Origin: Brevibacterium limosum
Lineage (GTDB): Bacteria; Actinomycetota; Actinomycetes; Actinomycetales; Brevibacteriaceae
NCBI RefSeq assembly: GCF_011617705.1
Contig: NZ_CP050154.1
Location: 62,001-126,000 of the forward strand
Length of the DNA stretch: 64,000 nt
Reading direction: 5' to 3'
Shown here: positions 33,868 to 42,937 of the stretch, one piece after another
How positions within the stretch are numbered: the first letter of the stretch is position 1
Layout: every line of letters starts with the position of its first letter
Translations under genes and position numbers: made by a program
Notes under the pieces: generated by a model
What the model was told of the DNA's origin: nothing
Database searches by the model: none
What the model saw: the letters and a program-made list of their open reading frames with translations, nothing else

Positions 33868-34548
33868 ATGAATAAGGATGTCGCCGTCTCAGAATCTTCC
33901 GCACGCAGCAGGAATCCCTTCGCGTGGATCCTACTGGTCCTGGCGCTGGGCTTCGGCATCGCCATCACCTTCCCCTATTGGAACCTCGACATCACGGAGA
34001 GTCGCCTCACGGTCGGCAGCGAGCTGCAGTATTCGGTGCTCATCGTTCACATCTGCACGGCCGCCGTGGCTCTGGTCCTCGGTCCTCTGCAGTTCATGCC
34101 CCGACTGCGGGCCCACCGGCGGATCCACAGGGCCATCGGCCGGAGCTATCTCCTCGCAGGGGTGCTGCCCGCAGCGGTGAGCGCGGTCCCGGTCGCCCTG
34201 TGGTCGGGGCGCATCATCACCCAGATCGGACTGACCACCGCCGCAGTGCTCTGGCTGATCACGGGCGTTCTGGCATACAGAGCCGCCGTCCGTCGTGACT
34301 TCGCCGCCCACCGGGCGTGGATGATCCGCAACTATGCGCTCGCTCTCCTCGCGGTCACTGCGCGCATCCTCACTCCCGTGCTGCTGCTGGTTCAGATTCT
34401 CGTGAGCGGAGCCGAACCCGATGTGATCAGGGAGCAGGTGGACTCGATGATTCCGGTCGGTCAGACAGTGGGATGGATCGTCAACCTCATCGTGGCCGAG
34501 ATCGTGGTCATCAGGAGGTCGCCGAAGCCGGTCTTCGCCGAAGGCTAG
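33868..34548 (+). CDS. DUF2306 membrane protein
   Basis: A 226-residue protein with about six membrane segments. The family features are GPLQFMPRLRAHRRIHRAIGRSYL and RRDFAAHRAWMIRNYALALLAVTARI, with conserved His/Arg residues in the loops. The function of DUF2306 proteins is not established. I prefer the ATG at 33868 (MNKDVAV); an in-frame ATG lies at 33847. Neither has a clear ribosome site. Confidence 0.75.
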   Translation: MNKDVAVSESSARSRNPFAWILLVLALGFGIAITFPYWNLDITESRLTVGSELQYSVLIVHICTAAVALVLGPLQFMPRLRAHRRIHRAIGRSYLLAGVLPAAVSAVPVALWSGRIITQIGLTTAAVLWLITGVLAYRAAVRRDFAAHRAWMIRNYALALLAVTARILTPVLLLVQILVSGAEPDVIREQVDSMIPVGQTVGWIVNLIVAEIVVIRRSPKPVFAEG

Positions 34549-34629
34549 TTGTCGCGGGGTAGGTCGTTCAGGGAATTTTCAGTTTCAGCCCACGGGAATC
34601 TTCAGGGAACAGCGACCTATGGTCGTTCC

Positions 34630-34887
34630 ATGCCGAAGCTCAGAATTGAAATCACCGCGACCGATCAGATCGAGGCCAAGCGAATTCAGTCCGTGTACCA
34701 ACGTGGGGAGCGAATCGTGAAACTCGATGACGAAGCCACTGACGCAACGTGGAAAGCGGGGTACACGCCTGTCGGCCGGCCGATATTCATCGGACTGACC
34801 AATGGCGAACCAATCAGCTATCGTTACGATGTGCCGGTTGAGACGTCGGCGGGACAGCCTCACTCCCGCCGGTCATCGGCGAGGTGA
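34630..34887 (+). CDS. Small protein of unknown function
   Basis: An 85-residue soluble protein beginning MPKLRIEITATDQIEAK. Codon choice is less GC-biased than its neighbours (ATT, CAA, AAA, CGT, ATA appear), which suggests recent acquisition or weak selection. No family recognised. The frame is open up to 34549, but the upstream part lacks coding character. It is convergent with the ABC importer operon across a 129-base gap with no clear terminator. Confidence 0.5.
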   Translation: MPKLRIEITATDQIEAKRIQSVYQRGERIVKLDDEATDATWKAGYTPVGRPIFIGLTNGEPISYRYDVPVETSAGQPHSRRSSAR

Positions 34888-35016
34888 ATGTACCGATAGT
34901 CGGGCCGGCCGCTATGGGACTCGGATCCCTGTCCCTGGACGCCGAGAATGTCGTCGGGATCCCGATCGTTAGGACCTGAGGGAGGGGCGGCTGCACATGT
35001 CCGGGTGGAATCCGGC

Positions 35017-36558
35017 TCAGTGTTTGAGCTTCGCCTCCTTCAGCCCGTAGGTGCCGAGGACATAGGGCTGGAAATCCACGACGTCCCTGCTCATCCCGTA
35101 CAGCGCTCGCTGGTAGGCGATCGGAACGATCGGTGCCTCCTCGGCGACCTGCTGCTGGATCTGGGCGTAGAGCTCGTTCTGCTTCTCCGGATCCTCTTCG
35201 GCCACGGCCTCCTCCGCCCACTTCTCCACCTTGGGATTCGCATAGCCGGAGCGGATTCCGGAGTCGTCGGTGACGGCGAGGAAATTGATCATCTGTGAGG
35301 TGTCGGAGACATCGGAAGTCGCATAGCTGACCTGGACTTGGAAGTCACCGTTCGTCCGGTTCGTCGTCAGTGTCGCATCGTCGAGCTTTTGGACGTGGAC
35401 GGTCAGCCCGATGTCCTGCCACGCCTGTTGGGCGATCTGCGCGAGCAGCTCACGATCAGCGACTCCCGAGGGGATCTGGATGGTGATGTCGATGCCTTCG
35501 GGATGATCGGACTCCTTGACCAGTTCTTTGGCTTTCTCCATGTCGAACTGGCTGCTGTCGACCTCGTCCGAATGACCCGCGAGGCCGGGGGAGATGAACG
35601 AGGTCGCGGGCTCGGCATAGCCGGCGTACACAACCTCGACGATGGACTTCCTGTCGACCGCGTATGACATGGCGCGTCGCAGCTTGGGATCGTCGAGTCC
35701 CTTCTCCTTATTGTTGAGGTTGAAGTAGAGGATCTTCGTCGAAGTGAATGCCTGGGCGTTGATGTCCTGGGAGCGCGAGAGCTGACTCATGCTCAACGGT
35801 GCAGGTTCCTGATTGATATCGGCCTGGCCTCCCTGCAGCTGCAGACGACGAGTGTTGTCATCGGCGACGACGTTGAAGGTCACGGAATCCAGTGAGGGAA
35901 CGCCCTTCTCCCAGTAGTCCGGGTTCTTCACCAGTTCGAGACTCTGCCCCTTATTCCATCTGCCGACCTCGAACGGCCCTGTTCCGTCGGCATGTGCGGC
36001 CATGTACTCGGCGTCGTGTCCGCCGAAGTCATCGGGATAGATCGATGCGGCGAACAGCGCCATATAGCTCGGCAGAGGACCCCATGGCTGCTTCAAGTCG
36101 ATGCGCACCGTCTTGTCGTCGACCTTCTTCACGTCTCTGATCGGATCGAACTCGGCCGCCCAGAGGTTGTTCTCATCCTCCTGATCGCGGGCATAGTTGA
36201 GGGAGAAGACGACATCGTCGGCATCGAGCGTCTTGCCGCTGTGGAACTTCACTCCCTCGCGCAGGTGAAAAGTCCAGGACATCTTGTCCTTGGATTCCTC
36301 CCAATCGGTTGCCAGACCCGGTTCGACCCCGGACCCGTCGGGTTTGTTGAGGGTGAGAGTCTCATAGACCTGCTGCAGCGTCCAGATGTCTTCGTTCTGG
36401 GTCGTCGTCGGCGGCAGAAGAGTAGTGGCATCGGCGGCGCGAGCGAAGACGAGATCGCCTCCGGGACGAGCGGTCTTCTCCCCTCCCGAACCGCACCCTA
36501 CGAGGACCAGGAGGCAGGCACAGAGCGCTGCAGTCACTGCTGCGAATCTTCTGGCCAT
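35017..36558 (-). CDS. Peptide/nickel-type ABC transporter substrate-binding lipoprotein
   Basis: A 513-residue SBP family 5 protein. The signal MARRFAAVTAALCACLLVLVGC places the lipobox Cys at residue 22. GDLVFARAADATTLLPPTTT and WTFHLREGVKFHSGKTLDADDVVFSLNY are typical of DppA/OppA-type binders. It captures a peptide or similar solute outside the cell. It is the last gene of its operon. The ATG at 36558 overlaps the previous stop (TGATG) and AGGAGG lies nine bases upstream; a GTG at 36561 is an alternative. Confidence 0.9.
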   Translation of the reverse strand: MARRFAAVTAALCACLLVLVGCGSGGEKTARPGGDLVFARAADATTLLPPTTTQNEDIWTLQQVYETLTLNKPDGSGVEPGLATDWEESKDKMSWTFHLREGVKFHSGKTLDADDVVFSLNYARDQEDENNLWAAEFDPIRDVKKVDDKTVRIDLKQPWGPLPSYMALFAASIYPDDFGGHDAEYMAAHADGTGPFEVGRWNKGQSLELVKNPDYWEKGVPSLDSVTFNVVADDNTRRLQLQGGQADINQEPAPLSMSQLSRSQDINAQAFTSTKILYFNLNNKEKGLDDPKLRRAMSYAVDRKSIVEVVYAGYAEPATSFISPGLAGHSDEVDSSQFDMEKAKELVKESDHPEGIDITIQIPSGVADRELLAQIAQQAWQDIGLTVHVQKLDDATLTTNRTNGDFQVQVSYATSDVSDTSQMINFLAVTDDSGIRSGYANPKVEKWAEEAVAEEDPEKQNELYAQIQQQVAEEAPIVPIAYQRALYGMSRDVVDFQPYVLGTYGLKEAKLKH

Positions 36559-37391
36559 CACCCTTCACCTCCTCGGATCCGGTCGAGGTAGGCGCTGTGG
36601 AAAGTCGGTATCGCCTTCAGCAGCGTCTTCGTGTAGTCGTCGCGCGGGGACGTGAAGATCGCCTCGGTGGTGTTCTCTTCGACGAGGCGGCCACGGTGGA
36701 TGACGTAGATCCGCTCGCACAGCTTTCTGACGACGGCCAGGTCATGGGAGATGAAGAGGATCGACAGGTCGAGCTCCTCCCGCAACCGGGCGAAGAGCGC
36801 GACGATCTCCGCCTGAACACTGACATCGAGGGCGGAGACTGCCTCATCGGCGACGATGACGCTGGGTTCGACGGCCAGGGCACGAGCGATCGCCACCCTC
36901 TGCCTCTGCCCGCCCGACATAGCGGTCGGGGTGCGGTCGAGGAACTCCTCGGGCAGCCGCACCATCTCCATGAGTTCTCGGCAGCGGTCCCGCAGCGCGG
37001 ACCCGGAGGCGAGACGGTGATGGCGGATCACCTCGGCGAGGGTCGCCCGCACCGTGTAACGGGGGTCGAGGGAGGCGAAGGGATCCTGGAAGACCATCTG
37101 CACGATCCGCCACTGTGCGCTCGTGCGCTTCTGCGCGAACTCCCTGCCGTCGACGCTCACCTTTCCCTCGTATTCGCGTTGGAGTCCGCAGATGACGCGG
37201 GACAGCGTCGATTTTCCGGAGCCCGATTCGCCGACGAGTCCGACGATTTCGCCGGGTCGGACATGCAGATCGGCGGAGTCGACGGCGGTGAAGGCGCGGT
37301 CACTGCGTCCGAAGGTGACGGTGACGTTCTCGGCGCGCAGGCCGAGCGACGGTGCCGGCGTCGGCGAAGACTGAGTCAGGGTCTCGGTCAT
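36558..37391 (-). CDS. Peptide-type ABC transporter ATP-binding protein (OppF/DppF-like)
   Basis: A 277-residue ATPase with Walker A GESGSGKST, Q-loop VFQDPFASLDPR, signature MSGGQRQRVAIARAL, Walker B VIVADEAVSALD and the switch His in FISHDLAVV. It energises import together with the paired ATPase upstream. GAGGAGG precedes the ATG at 37391, which overlaps the preceding stop by four bases. Confidence 0.92.
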   Translation of the reverse strand: MTETLTQSSPTPAPSLGLRAENVTVTFGRSDRAFTAVDSADLHVRPGEIVGLVGESGSGKSTLSRVICGLQREYEGKVSVDGREFAQKRTSAQWRIVQMVFQDPFASLDPRYTVRATLAEVIRHHRLASGSALRDRCRELMEMVRLPEEFLDRTPTAMSGGQRQRVAIARALAVEPSVIVADEAVSALDVSVQAEIVALFARLREELDLSILFISHDLAVVRKLCERIYVIHRGRLVEENTTEAIFTSPRDDYTKTLLKAIPTFHSAYLDRIRGGEG

Positions 37392-38203
37392 CGCGCCTCC
37401 TCGGCAACGCCCTCGTCGATGCGCGGAGTCGCCGTGAGCAGTCGACGCGTGTACTCCTCCTGAGGTGCGTCGAAGACCTCCTGCAGCACTCCGTGTTCGA
37501 TGATCTGTCCGTCCTTCATCACGCTGATCGTCGAGCACAGCTGAGCGACGACCGCGAGATCGTGCGTGACGTAGAGCAGGCCGAGCCCCTCGTCCTGCTG
37601 CATGGAGCGGAAGAGGTCGAGCACCTGGGCCTGGATCGTCACGTCGAGCGCGGTCGTCGGTTCGTCACAGAGCAGAACCTGCGGCTCCTGAGCCAGCGCC
37701 GCCGCGATCATCACGCGCTGACGCATGCCGCCGGAGAGCTGGAACGGGTAGTTCGACGCTCTGCGGTCGGGCTCGGCGATGCCGACGCGGTCCATGAGCT
37801 CGACGGCGAGGTCGTGCGCCTGCCTCTTCGACAGCCCCCTGCGCTCGGCGATGGCATCGGTGATCTGGCGTCCGACCTTCATCACCGGGTTGAGCGCGAT
37901 GGCCGGTTCCTGGAACACCATCGAGATGCCGGTGCCGCGTATGCGCTGGTCGAATCGTCCGCCCGGCCCGGAGGAGAGGATATTGCGACCGTCGAATCGG
38001 ATCTCTCCGTCGACGACGGAGGCGCCCGGCGGGAGCATTCCGAGGATGCTGCGCAGCGTCATCGACTTACCCGACCCCGATTCGCCGACGAGCCCCATCG
38101 GCTCACCGGCCTCGAGGCTGATCGACACGTCGTGGAGGATCCGGCGTCGACCGGCCTCTCCGTCGATGTCGACGGTGAGGGAGTCCACTTCGAGAATCGA
38201 CAT
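37388..38203 (-). CDS. Peptide-type ABC transporter ATP-binding protein (OppD/DppD-like)
   Basis: A 271-residue ATPase with Walker A GESGSGKSM, Q-loop VFQEPAIALNPVM, signature LSGGMRQRVMIAAAL, Walker B VLLCDEPTTALD and VTHDLAVVAQL. It is the second ATPase of the importer. GAGGT sits just before the ATG at 38203. It overlaps the next ATPase gene by four bases (ATGA), which indicates coupled translation. Confidence 0.92.
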   Translation of the reverse strand: MSILEVDSLTVDIDGEAGRRRILHDVSISLEAGEPMGLVGESGSGKSMTLRSILGMLPPGASVVDGEIRFDGRNILSSGPGGRFDQRIRGTGISMVFQEPAIALNPVMKVGRQITDAIAERRGLSKRQAHDLAVELMDRVGIAEPDRRASNYPFQLSGGMRQRVMIAAALAQEPQVLLCDEPTTALDVTIQAQVLDLFRSMQQDEGLGLLYVTHDLAVVAQLCSTISVMKDGQIIEHGVLQEVFDAPQEEYTRRLLTATPRIDEGVAEEAR

Positions 38204-38205
38204 TG

Positions 38206-39147
38206 TCACCTCTTCGGCTTCAGGGTGTTCGTCAGACCGTCGCCGATGAGCGCCAGTGCGAAGGAGACGATGACGACGGCGAATCCCGGCCACAGGATGA
38301 GTCCGTAGTTGCCGGTGCCCATGTACTGCTGACCGTCATTCATCATCTGACCCCAGTCGGCGGTCGGTGGGACGATGCCCATGCCGAAGTAGCTGAGGGT
38401 GACGACGACTCCGATGTTGAGCACGATGTCGGACATCGCGTAGATGACGCCCTGGCTGACGGTGTTCGGAATGATGTGGCGAGACAGGATACGGGGTGTG
38501 CTCAGCCCCGAGGCGCGGCAGGCGGAGATGAACTCCTGCTCTCTCAGGACGAGCACCTCGCCGCGGACGATGCGGGCGTAGGCCACCCAGGACACGGCGC
38601 TGATGGCGACGAAGATGCTGCCCATGCCGTTGCCCATGACGAAGACGAGCACGATGACCAGGACGTAGAACGGGAAGGCCGAGACGATATCGGCCAGGCG
38701 CATGATGACGATGTCGACCCATCGGCCGAAGTACCCGGCCAGCGAACCGAGGACGGTGCCGAGGAGGAAGGGCACGATGACGGCGACGACGGCGACGATG
38801 AGGTCGACGCGTCCGCCGTGGAGGAAGCGGGAGAGGACGTCACGGCCGAGCTGATCCGTGCCCAGCGGGTGCGCGACCGAGGACGGAGCGAAGGTGTTGA
38901 GCAGGTCCTGCCGGTTGGGATCATCGGTGACGAAGAGCGGTCCGATGGCGAGCAGCAGCACCATCGCACCGAGGATGACCGCACCGATCCACAGCTGCAG
39001 ATTGTGCCGCCGCAGGAACGCCGGCAGGGGAAGCGAGAACCGCGCGGTCGGCGTCGCCCGGGACGCCGTGCCGCCGCGAGTCCGCGGTGGCTTGCCGCCC
39101 GGACCACCGGGGCCGGCCGTCGCTGGGGAGGTCATCGGTTCGGTCAT
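38206..39147 (-). CDS. Peptide-type ABC transporter permease (OppC/DppC-like)
   Basis: A 313-residue membrane component. A Pro/Gly/Arg-rich cytosolic N terminus precedes helix 1 (LQLWIGAVILGAMVLLLAIGPLF). HPLGTDQLGRDVLSRFLHGGRVDL is the DppC signature, and the coupling-loop EFISACRASGLSTPRILSRHIIPN is present. It pairs with the DppB-like permease upstream through a TGATG overlap. Confidence 0.91.
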   Translation of the reverse strand: MTEPMTSPATAGPGGPGGKPPRTRGGTASRATPTARFSLPLPAFLRRHNLQLWIGAVILGAMVLLLAIGPLFVTDDPNRQDLLNTFAPSSVAHPLGTDQLGRDVLSRFLHGGRVDLIVAVVAVIVPFLLGTVLGSLAGYFGRWVDIVIMRLADIVSAFPFYVLVIVLVFVMGNGMGSIFVAISAVSWVAYARIVRGEVLVLREQEFISACRASGLSTPRILSRHIIPNTVSQGVIYAMSDIVLNIGVVVTLSYFGMGIVPPTADWGQMMNDGQQYMGTGNYGLILWPGFAVVIVSFALALIGDGLTNTLKPKR

Positions 39148-40085
39148 CAGGCCCCCAGACGCACGCGCGGATCGACGAGGCTGTAGACGACGTCGGTGAG
39201 CAGGTAGACGAGGACGACGAGGACACCGAAGATCACGGTCAGGGCCTGCACGACGTCGTAGTCGCGGGCGAGGACGGCTTCCATGAGGAGTGAGCCGACT
39301 CCGGGTATCGCGAAGACGTTCTCGACGACGAGCGCACCGCCGACGAGGTGGCCGACCTGGATGCCGAGGATCGAAACACCCGTGATTCCGGCATTGCGGA
39401 ATGCGTAGTCGATCACGGTCCGCTTCCTGCTCAGTCCCTTCGACAGGGCGAAGTTCGTGTACTCGGCCGACATCGAATCGTTCAGTGCCGCCGTGAGGCT
39501 GCGGATGAGCACGGGGCAGATCGTCAGCGCCACAGCAAGTCCGGGCAGGACGAGGGAGTAGAGGTGCTCACCGAAGTTGCTGCCGTAGCCGCCGACCGGG
39601 AAGATTCCCAGGTTCACGCCGAGGACGAGGATGAGCAGAGTGCCGACGAAGAACGCCGGCATGCCTTGTACGGTGGCGGCGAAGACCCTCGACACGATCG
39701 CCGAGGCGGCAGATCGCTTCGCGGCCACCCACAGTGACAGCGGGACGGAGATGACGACAGCGAACACCAGAGACACGAGCATGAGCAGCAGCGTCGCCGG
39801 CATCCGCAGCTTCAGCAGCTCGAGCACCGAGGTCTGGAAGATGAACGACTGCCCGAAGTCACCGACGAGAAGGCCCGCAAGGAACTGGAGATACTGGATG
39901 ATCATCGGTTCGTCGAGGCCCCAGGCCCGACGAAGCTGAGCGACGTTCTCCGGAGTGGCTTTATCGCCGAGATAGGCGGCGGCGGGATCGCCCGGTGCCA
40001 GCTTCATGAGGATGAAGGACAGCGTGGCGACACCGAGCACGATCGGAATCATCAGCAGCACACGCCGGAGGATGTACTTGCCCAC
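39147..40085 (-). CDS. Peptide-type ABC transporter permease (OppB/DppB-like)
   Basis: A 312-residue membrane component and the first gene of the importer operon. It begins MGKYILRRVLLMIPIVLGVATLSFILMKLAPGDP, the classic DppB N terminus. The coupling loop includes MSAEYTNFALSKGLSRKRTVIDYAFRNA. I chose the GTG at 40085 because GAAGG sits about seven bases upstream; a GTG at 40091 would add two residues. A TetR gene lies 92 bases upstream on the same strand. Confidence 0.9.
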   Translation of the reverse strand: MGKYILRRVLLMIPIVLGVATLSFILMKLAPGDPAAAYLGDKATPENVAQLRRAWGLDEPMIIQYLQFLAGLLVGDFGQSFIFQTSVLELLKLRMPATLLLMLVSLVFAVVISVPLSLWVAAKRSAASAIVSRVFAATVQGMPAFFVGTLLILVLGVNLGIFPVGGYGSNFGEHLYSLVLPGLAVALTICPVLIRSLTAALNDSMSAEYTNFALSKGLSRKRTVIDYAFRNAGITGVSILGIQVGHLVGGALVVENVFAIPGVGSLLMEAVLARDYDVVQALTVIFGVLVVLVYLLTDVVYSLVDPRVRLGA

Positions 40086-40177
40086 ACCCACCCCTTCGCA
40101 GTGTGACCGGGATTACACCTGTCAGTCTATTCGCACCACGCCTTGCCTCTGCGATCCGGGATGCGGCGTGTCGGTCC

Positions 40178-40858
40178 CTACCGTGAGGCGATCGCGGTGA
40201 CGATCGTCTGGATCTGAGGGATCAGCTCGTCGAGTGCGCGCCCCTGGCTGTGCAGCCACTGATCGATCTGTGCGGCGGACAGAACTGCCATGACCGCCTC
40301 GGCACGGGTTCGGATCAGATCGGGCTCGGGTGCGTTCGCGTCCGACGGCTCGGGGGCCCCGGTCGTCCAGGTGTCGGTGATGAGGATCTCGACGTGGCGC
40401 CGCCAGAAGGGGTAGGTCTCTCGGTCGAAGCGTCCTTTCGGGGAGCTGCTTTCGGTGAGGAGCACGAGGTCGAGATTGCGCGCGATGTGGTTGAGGTAGG
40501 CGGCGACGAATGCTCGGAGGCGCTCGCCTCCTGAGGCGCCGGGCCCCAGCGGGGGCGGCCCCTGCAGCATTCTGGCGTGCATGTCCCTGACGCGGTCATC
40601 GAGCAAGGCGGAGGCGATCCCCGCCTTGTCGGTGAAATTGCGGTAGAGAGTGCCTTTGCCGACCCCGGCACTCCGGGCGAGTTCGTCCATCGTCAGCCCG
40701 TCCACTCCGTATTCGACGAGGATGTCAGCGGCCGCATCGAGGACCTTCCGCCGATTTCTCTGCGCATCGGCGCGCAGAGGCGCCTGTGAGGGGACCAGGG
40801 GGAGAACCTTCTCGTCCCCTCTTCCATAAGCGGACTGCGGTCCGGTAATCTCTTCCAT
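40178..40858 (-). CDS. TetR-family repressor
   Basis: A 226-residue regulator. The N-terminal HTH is RRKVLDAAADILVEYGVDGLTMDELARSAGVGKGTLYRNF, followed by an all-helical ligand domain. It is divergent from the quinone oxidoreductase gene (45-base gap). Two related operators flank its start codon, one of them within the first codons of this gene. The ATG at 40858 has no ribosome site, because that region is occupied by the operator; a leaderless transcript is possible. It could also influence the importer operon downstream. Confidence 0.87.
   Translation of the reverse strand: MEEITGPQSAYGRGDEKVLPLVPSQAPLRADAQRNRRKVLDAAADILVEYGVDGLTMDELARSAGVGKGTLYRNFTDKAGIASALLDDRVRDMHARMLQGPPPLGPGASGGERLRAFVAAYLNHIARNLDLVLLTESSSPKGRFDRETYPFWRRHVEILITDTWTTGAPEPSDANAPEPDLIRTRAEAVMAVLSAAQIDQWLHSQGRALDELIPQIQTIVTAIASR
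40831..40844. promoter_or_regulatory. TetR operator candidate O2
   Basis: CGGACTGCGGTCCG, with arms CGGAC/GTCCG identical to the site at 40862. It lies inside the first codons of the TetR gene, 31 bases (about three helical turns) from the centre of the other site. Confidence 0.6.
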
Positions 40859-40861
40859 ATC

Positions 40862-40875
40862 CGGACTATAGTCCG
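40862..40875. promoter_or_regulatory. TetR operator candidate O1
   Basis: CGGACTATAGTCCG, perfect 14-base palindrome in the 45-base gap between tetR and the oxidoreductase gene. Its centre TATAGT could also serve as a -10 element on either strand, so a bound repressor would block both promoters. Confidence 0.7.
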
Positions 40876-40903
40876 CATCGATCTCGACTTCGAGGAGGCA
40901 GCA

Positions 40904-41872
40904 ATGACATCGATCATCGTCAACGAACACGGGGGACCCGAACAATACGTGGTCACCGCTGATGACTCCAGCGCATCCGCCGCGCCCGCCGAGGGTCAGC
41001 TGCAGGTCAGTCTGAGCAAGTCGGGAGTGAACTTCCTCGACGTCGTCCAGCGACGTGCCGCCCTGCCTACCCCCTTCCGCGCGGGAGTCGAAGGGGTCGG
41101 CACGGTCACCGCCGTCGGTGACGGAGTCGACGGCTTCTCCATCGGCGATCGCGTCGGCTGGATGGCAGGCGGTCAGGGAAGCTTCTCAGCGACCGCGCTC
41201 GTCAATGCCGACAAGGCAGTGCCGCTGCCGGATGACATCGATGACGAGACCGCTGTTGCCGCCCTCATGCAGGGCATCACCGCCCACTACCTGACCACGG
41301 ACACCTACTCGGTCTCATCCGGCGACGTCGTCCTCATCCACGCGGCCGCCGGTGGACTCGGTCAGCTGCTCACCCAGATTGCGGTGCTCAAGGGAGCCAC
41401 AGTGATCGGCACGACCTCCTCCGAGGCCAAAGCGGAGATCGCCCGGAAGAACGGCGCCGCCCATATCTTCGGCTACGAGGACTTCGCCGAGAGGACCCGC
41501 GCAGTCACCGACGGCCGGGGCGCCTCGGTCGTGTACGACGGGGTCGGCAAGACCACCTTCGACGGCGACCTCGAAGCCGTTGCCACCCGCGGCACCATCG
41601 TCGTCGTCGGCAACGCCAGCGGACCGGTCGATCCGGTCGACGTCAATACCCTCAACACCTCGGGCTCGCTTTTCCTCACCCGTCCCACCGTCGCCGACCA
41701 TGTCCGGACCCCTGAAGAGCTCCGCACTCACACGGACGAGATCTTCGGCTGGATCCGCAGCGGAGACCTCAAGATCGATATCGGCGACCGGTTCCCCATC
41801 ACCGAGGTGGCCGCCGCGTTCACAGCGCTCGAGTCCCGGGCGACGACCGGAAAGATCATCCTCGAGCACTGA
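40904..41872 (+). CDS. Zinc-free NADPH:quinone oxidoreductase (MDR family)
   Basis: A 322-residue medium-chain reductase of the QOR type. The catalytic-zinc cysteines are absent. The substrate domain has KSGVNFLDVVQRRA and FRAGVEGVGTVTAVGDGV, and the NADPH fold has VLIHAAAGGLGQLLTQIA. It probably reduces quinones or other electrophiles in one- or two-electron steps in the cytosol. GAGGAGG lies six bases before the ATG. The divergent TetR gene probably represses it until an electrophile binds. Confidence 0.9.
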   Translation: MTSIIVNEHGGPEQYVVTADDSSASAAPAEGQLQVSLSKSGVNFLDVVQRRAALPTPFRAGVEGVGTVTAVGDGVDGFSIGDRVGWMAGGQGSFSATALVNADKAVPLPDDIDDETAVAALMQGITAHYLTTDTYSVSSGDVVLIHAAAGGLGQLLTQIAVLKGATVIGTTSSEAKAEIARKNGAAHIFGYEDFAERTRAVTDGRGASVVYDGVGKTTFDGDLEAVATRGTIVVVGNASGPVDPVDVNTLNTSGSLFLTRPTVADHVRTPEELRTHTDEIFGWIRSGDLKIDIGDRFPITEVAAAFTALESRATTGKIILEH

Positions 41873-41890
41873 TCGGCGAGGAACGGAGGC

Positions 41891-42937
41891 TCACCGCAGC
41901 ACGAACCCGGGCACGAGGTCATCGAGCGGGTCGATTTCGAAGGTCGAGGTTGCCACGCGGTGGGCACTGCCGCTGATGACCGGAACGACGCCGTCAGCGG
42001 TCTCCTCGAGCACTCTCGCCCGAAAACGCGTGCCGACGATCGACTCATGGATCAGCGTCTGTCCCGATCGAAGCTCACCGGTGGCATGGAGAGCGGCCAC
42101 TCGAGCCGCCGTTCCCGAACCACAGGGTGAGCGGTCGACCTGACCGTCGGCGAAGACTGTGACATTGCGCTGATGCAGCGCCCCGCCGGGCATGGTCCCG
42201 AATCGGTCGACGAAGATCGTGCCATAGACGCCGGAGAGGCGGTCGTCCTCGGGGTGGACGGTGTGCGGATTCTCGGCGAGACCCGCCTTGATCTCCCTGC
42301 CGACGGCGATGAGCGCGGTGAGATTCTCGGGAACGACCTGCCGACCGGGGGCACCGAACCGGGTCGCGTCGACTGCGGCGGCGTCGAACTCCGCGGTATC
42401 GACGATCGCGTAGATCGCCCCACCCCACGCGAGGTCGACCGATACCGGTCCCCAGCTAGTGGGCACTGTGATCCCCGAGGAGACGAGTCGACTGGGCACA
42501 TTGACGAAATCCACCGAGGTGGCCCGCCCATCGGCATCCGTGTGCACCTGCGCACGCACCCGACCCGAGGGCACGTCGATCGTGACCTCGGTGATCCCGG
42601 ACGGATCGACGGCGACGATTCCCGACGCCACAGCCCACGCCCCGAGCGCCATGGTCCCGTGCCCACAGGCGGTGGAGAAGCCATCCTTGTGCCAGCACAG
42701 CACCCCGAAATCGGCCCCGTCGTCATCGGGGGCGGTGATGAAGCCGCCGTACATGTCCGCATGGCCGCGCGGTTCGAAGCACAGCAGCCTGCGCAGATCA
42801 TCGACCGCCGAGCCCGGCACGGCCAGTGCCCGACGCTCGGTCACGTTCGTGCCGGGGATGTCCACGGGCGGTTCGGCCACGATCCGGAACGGTTCGCCGG
42901 CAGTGTGGAAGTCGATGCTCGTGCAGATCGTGCTCAC
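41891..42937 (-). CDS. Proline racemase-family epimerase (4-hydroxyproline 2-epimerase/proline racemase)
   Basis: A 348-residue enzyme with both catalytic cysteines: Cys91 in ACGHGT and Cys272 in DRSPCGSGTAA. Two cysteines indicate racemase or epimerase activity; 3-hydroxyproline dehydratases carry Thr at the second site. The substrate is therefore proline or 4-hydroxyproline. It overlaps the preceding flavin oxidoreductase gene by four bases (ATGA), so the two are co-translated and likely share a pathway for N-methylated proline compounds. Confidence 0.88.
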   Translation of the reverse strand: MSTICTSIDFHTAGEPFRIVAEPPVDIPGTNVTERRALAVPGSAVDDLRRLLCFEPRGHADMYGGFITAPDDDGADFGVLCWHKDGFSTACGHGTMALGAWAVASGIVAVDPSGITEVTIDVPSGRVRAQVHTDADGRATSVDFVNVPSRLVSSGITVPTSWGPVSVDLAWGGAIYAIVDTAEFDAAAVDATRFGAPGRQVVPENLTALIAVGREIKAGLAENPHTVHPEDDRLSGVYGTIFVDRFGTMPGGALHQRNVTVFADGQVDRSPCGSGTAARVAALHATGELRSGQTLIHESIVGTRFRARVLEETADGVVPVISGSAHRVATSTFEIDPLDDLVPGFVLR

